Assembly (NCBI GenBank): GCA_010094045.1
Contig: ML986590.1
Location: 239,810 to 303,809, forward strand
DNA length: 64,000 nucleotides
Direction of reading: 5' to 3'
Source: Lojkania enalia
Lineage: Eukaryota > Ascomycota > Dothideomycetes > Pleosporales
Shown here: in pieces, positions 12,398 through 23,992 of the stretch
How positions within the stretch are numbered: the first letter of the stretch is position 1
Layout of the letters: every line of letters begins with the position of its first letter
The notes under the pieces: generated by a model
The model's input: the letters and a program-made list of their open reading frames with translations, nothing else
What the model was told of the DNA's origin: nothing
Database searches by the model: none
Translations under genes and position numbers: made by a program

Positions 12398-13184
12398 ACC
12401 AGTTCAGCTCCTCATCTCCCTCCCTGAGACAAGATTCGCCTCTCACCACAGCTAATAATACTAAGTCACTATCGCATAATGCACCATATTGTGTGGTAGG
12501 CTAATTTCCACGGTTATCGTCATCTAAATTTCTGGCTCTGCGAGAATGCTCATTTTAGGAATTGAAAACGATAGTACGTATAACGTAAGTGGTAAGCGAG
12601 CGCGCCGCCTCACCAACTTTATGTAACACCCTACCTTCTAATAATAATAGCTCAACCTACGAATGCCCAATCCAGCTGTAACGAAGCAGATATCTCCCTA
12701 GCTATCTTAGCTATTAATAACAAGCAACTTCAAAGCGAAAGACGCGCTGCTTCTATATATAACGTCTCCCGAAGAACAATATGTCGACGACGCGACGGAA
12801 TTACTACACGACGCGATTGTAAGCCAAATTCGAAGAAGCTTACTAAGCTAGAAGAGGAGGCTATTATTACACATATACTTAACCTAGATTCGCGAGGATT
12901 TATACCCTCTCTAGGTGCTGTATAAGATATAGCGGATAAGCTACTTGCTGAGCGCGGCGCTGGACAGGTTAGCTAGAAATAGCCTAGGAACTTTATTAAG
13001 CGAATAAATAGCCTTAAAATACGATTTAATCGACTATATAATTATTAGAGAGCTTTATACGAAGATCCTAAGATTATTAGAGCCTGGTTTGAGCTTATAG
13101 CGCGTACGAAAGCTACATATAGTATCTATAATAAGGATGTCTACAATTTCAATAAAGCTAGCTTTATAATAGGCAAGATATCAC

Positions 13185-13189
13185 CTAAG
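13185..13189. repeat. Target-site duplication, left copy (CTAAG)
   Basis: CTAAG immediately precedes the 5' LTR and recurs at 20663-20667 immediately after the 3' LTR. Both copies lie within transposase sequence. Confidence 0.9.
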
Positions 13190-13729
13190 TGTTATGAATA
13201 TAGGACGCTAAGAGGCACCGCCTCTGTAGCTAAGGCTTGATCCAACATCAGCTACTATAGAGGTCGACTCGGATGAGGACCGATAGGGTAATAATAGGTA
13301 GAAGTATATTAGAGACCAGTTATCAGACAGTAAGCAGTAGGACTACAGGAACTGGGGAGATAATTAGTTAGACGATAAAGTATAGCACAACCTATATACG
13401 TAACTGTAGTAGAAGTATTAGGTATAGTAGAATAGACCTAACAGACCTGACGGATCTAATAAGCTAGGCTTAACAGTCTTAGACTTAACTATATAAGAAG
13501 GGGAGATCTCCTTATAAGATTAAATCCTTTATAGTTATTCTTGCAGATTTATCTTATTACTCTATTAGACTTCTAAATATACTTATTACATTCGAAGAAC
13601 CGGTAAACCTAATACTCTCTTATTACTAAAGCTACTACCTCTAACTAATCTAATATAAATAAGGCCCCAGCGCGCGTACGACTGCGATAGCGGTTATTAT
13701 ATATACTAGTAGTATATAGGTTAGTAATA
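13190..13729 (+). repeat. 5' LTR
   Basis: 540 bp beginning TGTTATGAATATAGG and ending GGTTAGTAATA. The terminal CA expected of LTRs reads TA here, consistent with a C-to-T change. It aligns along its length with 20123-20662, with mostly transition differences. Confidence 0.9.
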
Positions 13730-16700
13730 TAATAACTACCTAATATTAAGAGAATAGGAACTATTTAAAGATATCTACTACATCGTAAAATTAAGTTATA
13801 ATAACCTAAAGGCTGCAAGCCCTAGAAGAAGCTATAATATAGAAAGTATAGGAACAGGAAACTCGTATTATATAGATGTAATATAAGCTAGCTGCAGCTA
13901 GAGCCGACCTAGCTAAAGCTAAATAATAAGTATAAGTTAAGATAGCTTTACTAAGGAAGTTTAACGGTAAGAAAGAATATGTTAACCCTTTTCTTATATT
14001 AATAGAGCTGTACTTTAGGTTTAATAGTATAACCTTCTTCTTAGATAAGGATAAAATCTTAGCTACAATAATAAATATAGAAGAGATACTACTAGTATAG
14101 GCTGAACTATTTATAGTAGATTGGCTGGAGAATAGAGGTAATATAAAGAAGACTAGAAAATCTATAGACAAACTCTTTAAGAGTTAGAAAGAATTTAAGG
14201 ATAAGGTTTAAAATATCTTTAGAGAAGTAGACACAGAATAGAAAGTATAAAGGAAGCTACTAAGGCTAACCTAAATTAAGAGGGTAACAGATTATACTGC
14301 AGAATTCTAGAGACTTAGTGCTAGACTAGGATGGGATAATAGTATATTAGCAGGAATCTTCTATAAAGGTCTTAAGAACAAGATTAAGGATAATCTAGCT
14401 AGAGAAGAAAGGTTAACCAAACTATTAGAAATAATTGAATTAGTAGTTAAGATTAATAACTATCAGTACGAATAGGAGATAGAGAAAAGATCTTAGCTGT
14501 AAATATTTATACTAGTAAAGAAAGAAAGTAAGACGGTACTATAGGATAGTAATCTAATAGTCCTTAGAAAAGTCGAAAAGAATAAGGGAAAGAACTACCA
14601 ACGATTAAGGATGAGTAATCTTAAGAAAGAAAGGCTTAAAAAGGGAGCGTATCTTCTATATAGGTAAAAAGGGTACTATATAAAAGAATACCTAAATAAG
14701 AAGAAGAAAGTCTAAATAATAACTGCGCAACCTACTAATAGATACTAACTAATATAATACTAGACGTATTATATAAATAATAGATATAAGACGTACTATT
14801 TAGTAAAAGAAGGAAGTAATTATTAGCTACAGCTAAGACGGGTAGCAGTAGTTATTAAACACACAGAATATCTACTAGGAATACTAGGACTTAATAGTAC
14901 AACTATCCTAGAAAGAATAAAGTAAAAGAAGTACTAGATCTATAATAAAATATACTAGGTAAGATTATACCTCTAAGAATACTAGAACGTCCCGTTTAAA
15001 GAAGTAATATTTTAAGATAGCTAGAACGCACTAGAAGCTATAGTAAAATTAGCAGGAAAGGTTATAAATAAAGAAATATTCGAGTATATATAAGAGATAT
15101 ACTAAAGCTACCTTATAAAGCTAGCGAAAGGTAAGAAAGGGAAATATATGCTACCCTACAAGAACAGCTATAAAAAAGATTAGGCTAGCTGTTATTAGAA
15201 TAACTACTAGATATATAAAGGTATTAAGATAAAGCTAGAAGTATAGCCGAAAATAGATATAGAGTTATTACCCAGAATCTTACTATCTTAAGATAAAATA
15301 GAAGATTATATAGAAAACAGGTACTATTAGATTTATAGAAGTCTAATTTACTTTAGAATAAAGTATCTATACTAGCTTAGTAAAATCGTCGTAGAAGCTG
15401 AAGAGCTGAGGAAGGTAGTCTTAGAGGTAAAAGAGATATAAGGGGATATTAGAGGACAACTCAATATTACGGCTTATAAGATAATAGAAGTAAGTATACC
15501 TAAGGAGGAGGAATATCCTAAGAATAATATATATTTAGAAGAATATAAAGCGTTAAACTAGAAATAATATATAGTTAAATACTAGTACTACTAAGATATA
15601 TTTAGGGTACTTAGATAGTAAGGATTAGATAAAAACTACCGACTAATTAAATAGCAATAGTATTTCTTAGGATAGAAGTATAAGATATATAGTAAGTAGG
15701 TAAAGGCTGCTTACGCCTAAGAACTATAGACAAGGTATAGTATAGATAGATGTCTATTATATAGAGGAGAAAAGGAGAAGGTAGAGTTCTTCCCACCTTA
15801 GTTAAAAAACTAAGCAGCCCTTAAGGTAATAGCTATATTAAGGAACTGGGTAAGAAAGCTATTAGAAGGGTTACTAGTATAGTATTTTTATATATAGTAC
15901 TCTAAGCAGAGTTTAACAAGAGGAAGCTTAGAGTACTACTTAATAGTAGAGCTTCAGATACGTTTATATCGGTGTAATAGGTTTATAAGAATAATATAGA
16001 GTAGAGGGAAAAAGTAGTACCTTATACGATATACCTAGTAGATAATAAGCTAATAGACTATAGTAGAGGAGTCGTACTAATAGAAACTAAGAAGCAAGCG
16101 TTTAATATTGTAGGATATACCGATATAAGGAATATTAATATTATAAACCTAGGAAAATTTAACATATTACTAGGTATAAACTAGCTAGCCAAATATAATT
16201 CTAGAGTAGATTAATAGTAAAGGATAGTTTATAGGCTATAGAGCCGATTTAAGACGGAACGGGTAGTAGGATAGTATAAGGTAAGGCGTCCTTTAGGTCT
16301 ACAGTTAATACAGAGAGTATTAGCAGCTACAATAGTAAAATATTTTAAGAAGACGAAATAGACGCTAGATATTATTATAGTTTAAAAAGTATATAAGAAA
16401 CTATAGAATAATAATATACTCTAAGAAATTTAAAGGAATTATAGTAAATTTACAGGGCTATATAAAGAAGTAGAAAATAGAGGGTTATTTAAGTATAAAA
16501 AATACAACTATAAAATTATTATCGAGGATAAAAAGAAGCTAAAACCTAGTCTAATATACAACTTAAACTGAGAATAAAGAGAAGAACTTAAAAAGTATAT
16601 CTAAAAGAATTTGGCAAGAGGGTATATATAATTAAGCTAGAGTAAAATAGTATTACTAATACTATTCGTATCTAAGAAAAACGGTAAACTAAGGTTGTAC

Positions 16701-19700
16701 GTAGACTATAGACAGCTAAATAATATAACTAAGAAAAATAGATATCTATTACTTAAGATAATAGAACTTATAAGTTAGTTATAAGGAGCTAAGTAGTTTA
16801 CTAAGTTTAATATAAGAGAAGGATACTACCGAATTCGGATAAAGAAGGGCTATAAATAGAAAACGGTATTTAAAATAAAAAAAGGTCTCTTTAAATATCT
16901 AGTAATACTATTTAAACTTATAAATATACTAGTAACCTTCTAAGCAGTTATAAATAATATATTAAAAGAATACTTGGATATATTTATAATAGTATACCTA
17001 AACGACGTTCTAGTCTATATAAAGGGATTGCTAAGAGAGTATAAAGAATATATTAGAAAAGTACTAGCGAAACTATAAAAATATAAATTACTTATAGCCC
17101 TAGAGAAATGCGAGTTTTATAAGATAGGAATAGAGTTTCTAGGATTCCAGATATCTAGAGACAGTATTAAGATAGAATAAGAGAAGATTAAAGTAATACT
17201 AGAATAGCTAGTATCTACCTTAGTTAAATAAGTCTAATCTTTCCTAAACTTTGCGAATTTCTATAGGAAATTTATAAGCGGGTATTCTAGAGTAGTAGCA
17301 CCCTTAATAGAGATTACTAAGAAAGAGAAGGGGTTTAAATAGTAAGAAGTGTAGTAAAAAGCTTTCGAAAAACTAAAAGCTTGCTTTACCTTAGTATTAA
17401 TACTAAGAATACTAGATCTAGAGAAGTAATTCTAAGTGGAAACTGATACTTTAGATAAAGTAATAGGCGCTTGCTTAAGTTAGTAAGATAAAGATAGAAA
17501 GTAGAGGCTACGAGCCTACTTTTCAAGAAAAATAAAACTAGAAGAATTTAACTACGATATATATAATAAGGAACTATTAGTAATAGTTAAAGTGTTAAAG
17601 GAGTAGTAAGTATATCTAGTAGGAACTAAATACTTATTTAAAGTCTAAACAGACTATAAAAACCTTATATACTTTATAATAATAAAAGAACTTATAAGAA
17701 GATAAATATAATAGGTAGAATAGTTAGTAGACTACAACTTCAGAATAATGTACTAGAAAGGGTTAGAAAATATAGCTGCAGACGCACTAAGTTATAGAGC
17801 TAACTATATAACTAAAGAAAAGTATAAAAGAGATATAATCTTAAGATAGAAATTAGATAGATTTCTTATATATAACTATCTATAAGTCGCCTAAGTTATA
17901 AGACTAACTACGCTGGAGTAAACCTGGTAATAGAAGTTAAAAGATATATAGATAGTAGAACAATATTTAATAAGTAGTAATAAAGTAAAAGTAATTAAAA
18001 ACGTAACTTAGAAATAACTATATATATACCCGCACGTATAAAAGTAGATAATAAAAGAATTATACGAATTATTAGAATAAAGATACCTAAGAGTAGTAGA
18101 AATAGAATAAAAGCTAAGGAAGAGCTTCACCCTTACCAACGTAAGAAAGGAAGTATAAGATGTACTAAACAAGTGTTTAGAATGCGGAAAGAACAAGGCT
18201 ATAAGGTATAGGTTTTATAGATTCTTATAGCCGCTAAAAGCACCTAAAGGACTATAGGAATAGATTATAATTAACTTTATAACCAAGTTACTAGAGTTAA
18301 TAGAACTAGAGTTAAGAAAAAAATACAATATAATTATAAACATAGTAGATTAATTAATAAAATATACGTACTTTAGACTAGTATTAGAGATAATAATAGT
18401 ACCTAAACTAGCGTATAAGTTATTATATATAGTATTTGTAGAGTATAGAGTTCTAAAGTATATTATTTTAGATAGAAATAAGTTGTTTACATTTAAATAC
18501 TAGCAGGAATAGATAGGAAAAATAGGAATCTAATAACGGATGTTAACCAGCTTCTACCTATAGATAGATAGTTAGATAGAATAAGTTAACTAGAGTCTAA
18601 AAACGTATTTAAGGATATATATTAATAAATAATAAAACAATTAGGTTGAATTATTATCTATAGTATAGATAGCCTATAATAAAACAACCTAGAGTACTAT
18701 AGGGACTACACCCTTTAAAGCTAACTATAGATAGAAAGCTATCACGTATTAGAAATAGAACGAGAAAAGACCTCTAGTTCTAATAGTAGACCGAAAAGCT
18801 AAAGAAATAGAGGAAATCTACGATTAATTTAAGGAAAAAATCTAGTTAAGAAACCTTAAGATAGTAGAATAGGCTAATAAGTTAAGGATTAAGGGACTAA
18901 CCTTTAAGAAGGGGGGTAAAGTTTTCCTATTAATAAAAAACTTGAAGACTAAGAGACCCGCGAAAAAGTTGGATTATAAAAGAATAGAACTATTTCTAAT
19001 TAAAGAATAGGTCGGACCTATAAATTTTAAACTAAAGCTACTAAGTAAGATAAAAATACACCCAGTATTTTATAAGTTAAAACTAGAACTAGCGCTAGAT
19101 AACATACTACTATAAGAAAGCATTAATATAGAACTAGAATAGGAATATAAAGTAGAATATATACTAGCAAAAAAGCGATTAGAACATTAGTAGAAGTATC
19201 TAGTAAAGTGGAAAAGATACTTATAGGAGGAAAGTTTATAGGAACTAGTATAGAACCTAACCAACTATACTACGAAGCTAAAGGAGTTTTACTAGAGGGC
19301 TAGAATAATAGGTTATTAAGTAAAGTCTAGTTAGAAAGTAATAGTAGTAGTAATATAGAAGAAGCCTCTTATATAGAACTCAGAGTAATACTAGAGGGCG
19401 CCTCGGACCTGGCGGACCTCCTCTCCTCCCTCTCTAACTTCTCTTACTCTTCTATTAACTTTACCTCTCGTTTCCTAAAATCTAAACTATACTCTTTTAG
19501 AGAATAGACGCGTTTTTTAGTATATTCTAGACGAGAAAGAACCGCCTGATAGTAACACGCAGATTCCTTAAGATAATAAATCTCCTCTTTCTCAGCAGCT
19601 ATAAAATCTTAATAGGTAGAGGTAGACTTCTTATAAGCCTTCGACATATTTGCTAGAAAATAGCGAAGGGTACCCTTGGTTAGGGAAAGATTGTAGGATA

Positions 19701-20108
19701 GACCCTGAGAAAGATATTCTCTATATATAGAAGAAAGGGTAGTATTACTATAATAGTTATAGTTTGTAGACTAATAGTTTAAATAATAGTAGGACGAATC
19801 TATTATAATACTTAAGAAAAGAATTAAGTAACTAATACGATAATTCTAGGTAGAAGTATTTTCGCGCTAAACCTTTAGTATAGTAGAAGAAGAAAAAGAG
19901 GAAGAATAGAGCTATATTTATAAGCTGAGCGGGACCCATTAGAATATATAAAGTACTAACCCTAGAACGGAAAAATATAGACGCAGCCTTATAATATATT
20001 TATACTAAGTATATTAAAAGCTGGAATAAGCTACCTGCGATAGTAGGGTACTACATCTAGATAGAATAGGTAGGGTAATAGATTAAAGAGCTTCGGAATA
20101 AACCTATA

Positions 20109-20122
20109 GAGGGGGGAGCAGG
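20109..20122 (+). other. Polypurine tract of the LTR element
   Basis: GAGGGGGGAGCAGG directly abuts the 3' LTR. It is the expected plus-strand primer position in Ty3/gypsy elements. It is one of the few G-rich runs left in the AT-rich island. Confidence 0.75.
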
Positions 20123-20662
20123 TATTATAAATACAGGATACTAAGAGGCACCGCCTCTATAGCTAGAGCTTAATCCAACATCAGCTACTATAGAGGTCGA
20201 CTTAGATAAGAACCGATAGAGTAATAACAGGCAGAAGTATATTAGGGACCAGTTATTAGATAGTAAGTAGTAGGACTGTAGGAACTAGGGAGATAATTAG
20301 TTAGATAATAAAGTATAGTACAACCTATATATATAATTATAGTAGAAGTATTAGATATAGTAGGATAGACCTAATAGACCTGACGGACCTAATAAGCTAG
20401 GCTTGGCGGTCTTAGACTTAACTATATAAGAAGGGGGGATCTTCTTATAAGATTAAGTCCTTTATAGTTATTCTTATAGATTTATCTTATTACTCTATTA
20501 GACTTCTAAATATACTTATTACATTCGAAGAACTAGCGAACCTAATACTCTCTTATTACTGAAGCTACTACCTCTAACTAATCTAACGTAAATAAGGCCC
20601 CGGCGCGCGTACGACTGCGACAGCAGTCGTTATATATACTAGCAGTATATAGGTTAGTAATA
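20123..20662 (+). repeat. 3' LTR
   Basis: 540 bp beginning TATTATAAATACAGG, where the 5' LTR has TGTTATGAATATAGG. The differences at the start are transitions that would restore TG. It is followed by CTAAG, the right target-site duplication (20663-20667). Confidence 0.9.
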
Positions 20663-21474
20663 CTAAGCTAATTATTACTAGCTTAGAAAGACGTAGTTAG
20701 CTAAAAGCTATACAGCTAGGGAATTATAAGTAGGTTACAGTAATCCAGGGAATTAATACTGCTAGGTAGGCAATCCCGCCTTTTATTATCTTTGCTAGCT
20801 AATATTACCTTTCTGCCTAGTACGAGGGTAATAATATACCTAAGAATTGGGCTATTAGACTAAGCGATAACGGATAGACAACTAATAATCTTAGAGTTAA
20901 GTAGCTAAAGCACTTTATCGTATATATAAAGGACCGTTGAGTAGGCGTATAGCAACTACTTATTCTTAATAGCTATAAGAGCTATAACTCGCTCGAATTC
21001 TAGGTAATCTATAAGGAGAATAAAATCTATACTCTCTATATACCGTTGTACTTATTATACCTCTTACAGCCTCTTAATATAGGTTGCTTCTCGCTGTTAA
21101 AGTAAGCGTACAGCGGTTAGATCGAGAATCTAATCCGCGACTATATTAATCATATTATAAAGCTTAAGTTCCTTCTAGCTTTCTGTACTACCTACTAGTA
21201 ATTAATTATAAAGGATAATATCCGCGTAAGCTTTTAAGGGGCTGGTTTAGTCCTATATAATCTAGAAGTAGTAATATTAAAGCTCGATATGAAGCTTCGT
21301 ACGCTAATACTACCTGTACTAGAGGTTCTTATATAAGAAGCTAAAACACCAAGCAACCAGCGCGAATTAGAGGCTTAATTAACATTAATTCGCGATCGGA
21401 TTCGAAGGCATAAAAGCTTATCACCTACTTCTATTATTACAGCGATTAATCAGCTCAAAAAAGGTGCTGAGGTA

Positions 21475-21663
21475 ATGCTTCATTCAGCTACATTACTGAA
21501 GGGTCGAGTCGCTAGCCTTGAGAAAGCAAATAAGACTGCTACAACGCGTAAACAGCGTAAAAAGAAGCAGATTCAGAAGCGAGGCACCTTATTAAAAGCA
21601 GAGGGAGAGGAGATTATTGCTCAAATGGCGGTTGAGCAGCAGTTAGAGGGCGAAATACGTTAA
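21475..21663 (+). pseudogene. C-terminal tail of the pogo transposase, unmutated stretch
   Basis: An open frame of 62 codons rich in Lys, Glu and Ala, with a coiled-coil-like tract (ATLLKGRVASLEKANKT) and a basic run (RKQRKKKQIQKRG). It belongs to the transposase whose upstream part is full of stops, and is followed in a nearby frame by the CCHC zinc knuckle. It is not a separate gene. It stands out because the CA dinucleotides lost across the rest of the island are retained here. Confidence 0.7.
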
Positions 21664-21971
21664 GGTAAGGCGCGATTAGGTGCGAGTCGGCAGGCTTCTA
21701 TACGCTGCAGTCGCTGCAGAGAGACTGGGCATAACTTACGTACGTGCGAGAAGGGTGCTATAGATACTACTTAATCGAGGATATATATTATATTTGTAGT
21801 ATTTTAATACGTTGTGAAAATATATCGCTAGAATGGTCGAAAAAGTTGATAAGGTGGCGCGCTCGCTTACCACTTACGTTACTTGTAATTGGCTCTCGCT
21901 CCTTACGTGAATGGTTGTCATAGTCAAGAATCGTAACTAGCCATCATGGCGAAATATCGTGCTAGAGCTAG

Positions 21972-23372
21972 TTAGTGATGATAGCAAGATTTAAAGCTGA
22001 AGGCCATACAGAAATAATCGAGGACATCAATTAGAGGTATCAAAATCGGCGCAAGTCCATGAAGTAAGAGTGCTACCATAATGTACTCTTCGAGTTTTAG
22101 ATTGGTTCGTAAGGTTGAAGAAAGATTAGTCGTTTCTGCGAATTTAGAGCCTATCGGAATATGCAATCTTCCATCCAATCTCTCAAATTTTGGTCGCATT
22201 TCTAAATACTCTTCGCAAATACGCATGTGGTTGTTCAATTGATTAACCTCTCCGCGGTGATAGTGATCAGTATAGGGTTTGCAGCATTCGTCAAATAATT
22301 GTACTGATTCACTTGGTCTTTCGAACTGGTCGATGTACGATAATCTATGGTGAAGATCACGTGCAGTTGGCCGAATCTGTGGATCCTGTTCGAGCATTCG
22401 GGTGATTTCGTATAATAAGTGCCGGTGAAACGGAACAGTGGGGCGCAACAGATCGGTCCAGGCGGGCAATGGGTGAAGATTCGATTCAAATGAATGGCAA
22501 TTGTTTGGAATCGGACGTAAGGCCTTCAGCGGCTCTAGAGATCCATGCAGACCGAGAGTCATTATTTCAAGGAAAATGCATCCGAGCGAGAATATATCTG
22601 CGGCGCGACCGCTAGCAAGATAATTTGCAACCTCTGGAGCAAATTACTTTGGCGTACCCCTCTCTCTACACTCTGATTGACTTGTAGATTGTGTTGAAAA
22701 GTCAATCGAGCTTCCGAAGTCAGTCAGCCAAACCCGCTGTCTCGAAAGAAGAATATTCGATGGCTTAAGATCTTGGTGACGAATGCGCTCCTGATGCAGA
22801 TACTCGATAGCACCTGTCAGACATCCGATCTTGGAAAGCAGAAACGAGTATTCTGGTCGTCCACCTTGTCTCCAGAGTCCTACTGGTAGGCCAAGATTAG
22901 AGAGACGATCGCTCTGGGGTGGGTCTAGAGCAACGCCCGAGTACACAGATTCGAAGTCCTCAAAGAATGTAGCAAGGTCGCATACTGCCACTGGATGAAG
23001 CAGGATTCCAAGAAATGGGCCCTAAGTGAATGTGCCCACCATTTTAACAATATGAAAATGGGAAAGCTTCTTCAAGATTCCGATCTCTTTCTTCTCGAGC
23101 TCCGTGACCTTCTTCCGACAGAACTTCCGCTTGAGTGCGAGTACCGTGCCTTGACAGCAGGCTTCGATGACCTCTCCGACTGCACCTCGCCCTAAATAGC
23201 GACCTTGTTCCAGAGGTATGATATCGTCTGGCCCAAAGTCAACATGGAAGCCCCTGCCGGACCAGTTCTGCCATAACGAGCTGTCTAAGCAATCTTTAAA
23301 CCCACCACTACCCCTCACGAGCTGCGTTGTGCGTGGTTCCGCCAGACACTCACCCCCGACCAGGGATCCCAT
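21972..23372 (-). pseudogene. Serine/threonine protein kinase with two internal stops
   Basis: From the ATG at 23372 the frame encodes a kinase domain in order: glycine loop LGRGAVGEV, the VAIK-type lysine in LALKRKF, the catalytic loop RHQDLKPSNILL (HQD rather than HRD), the DFG segment LTDFGSS, and the APE segment FAPEVANYL. A C-terminal region rich in charged helices ends at 21972. The single frame is broken by TAG at 23022-23024 (after MVGTFT) and TAA at 22644-22646 (after RGTPK, where kinases usually have Tyr or Trp before xAPE). Otherwise the frame is continuous for 467 codons and no intron would remove either stop. The first could be a CAG-to-TAG change of RIP type; the second is not obviously one. 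The gene sits 90 bp from the transposon island. Confidence 0.85.
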
Positions 23373-23992
23373 ACTAGGCACGTATCCGGACTTGCTTCGG
23401 CCGCTTCAACGGAAAAGGGTAAGGCCGCATCCATTGCTATATGGAATAAAAGACCTTATCGACGATTCAGATAGGAGTCATTGCCGTGCACGAATTCCTT
23501 TCCGCATCCATCTACGTCGATTTATCTACTCTTGCACGGATCGTGTCACTTACAAAGCTGTACTGAGTTCTGAAAGATCGGAACGATGCGAAATACCTAG
23601 ACAAGCATTCAAGGATGAGTGGAGAAACAAGAGAATTCAAAGGACGTCCAACAGGCGATAAGCTGAGGGGCAGGGCTGAACCACGCCTGATCCTTCCTTT
23701 CCGGCAGCTACTTCCCTTCGAAAGCTGCCGTCTTCGCGCTACGTGTGCCGCTTATAAGAAAAGATTGCTATCATTGCGTAAAGAATCCATCGTAGAATTT
23801 CGACGAGGATGCTAGATCCAATGGCTATCTTAATAGGCAACCACTCTAAGCTTCTCTACATGTTCCTGGAGAATTCTGGTCGTGACGCGGTGTTGTAGTG
23901 GTAGAACACCAAATGCACGGGCCACTGCCGCTATCGATAACGTGCCTACGATGATCTCACCCAACGGCGCACAAGCAGACTGCTCCACCACC
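23373..23992. other. Intergenic region between kinase relic and HUS1
   Basis: A head-to-head spacer of 620 bp. No coding frame with support; the open frames present overlap the two genes' antisense strands or are short and arginine-rich. Confidence 0.5.

Larger units (their letters stand above)
13190..20662 (+). mobile_element. Ty3/gypsy chromovirus-type LTR retrotransposon, RIP-inactivated
   Basis: A 7,473-bp element with 540-bp LTRs at both ends and a 5-bp CTAAG target duplication. The gene order read through stop codons on + is as follows. Gag lies at about 13.8-14.7 kb and ends in a ruined CCHC knuckle near 14650-14700, whose Cys and His positions now read Tyr. The protease motif near 15930-15965 reads NSRA instead of DSGA. 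Reverse transcriptase has VDYRQLNN near 16700 and YLND instead of YxDD near 16995. RNase H lies near 17.4-17.6 kb, and the integrase zinc-binding region with CLECGKNKA near 18180. A chromodomain-like end (KYLVKWKRYL) lies near 19190-19220. This PR-RT-RH-IN order plus chromodomain indicates a chromovirus. Hundreds of TAG/TAA stops and extreme TA richness show RIP-type mutation; the active-site D-to-N and G-to-R changes are themselves G-to-A transitions. Confidence 0.92.
12583..21879 (+). mobile_element. Fot1/pogo-type Tc1-mariner transposon, interrupted by an LTR element
   Basis: Terminal inverted repeats of about 40 bp (left ACGTAAGTGGTAAGCGAGCG..., right its complement ending at 21879) are flanked by TA on both sides (12581-12582 and 21880-21881), the Tc1/mariner target duplication. 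Removing the nested LTR element and its 5-bp duplication leaves about 1.82 kb, close to the ~1.9 kb usual for Fot1. The transposase is read on + in several frames. An HTH region (LTKLEEEAIITHIL) leads to a DDE block (DVYNFNKASF in place of the family's DxDxxNFDExGF). After the insertion come remnants of the catalytic core, a basic C-terminal tail and a CX2CX4HX4C zinc knuckle (CSRCRETGHNLRTC, about 21708-21749). Dense TAG/TAA codons replace Gln and Trp codons, so it is dead. Confidence 0.9.

Noticed and set aside
13806..14171. 121-codon frame (-) in the LTR element
   Set aside because: Antisense shadow within RIP-mutated gag sequence.
18008..18196. 62-codon frame (-)
   Set aside because: Antisense shadow of the RIP-mutated integrase region.
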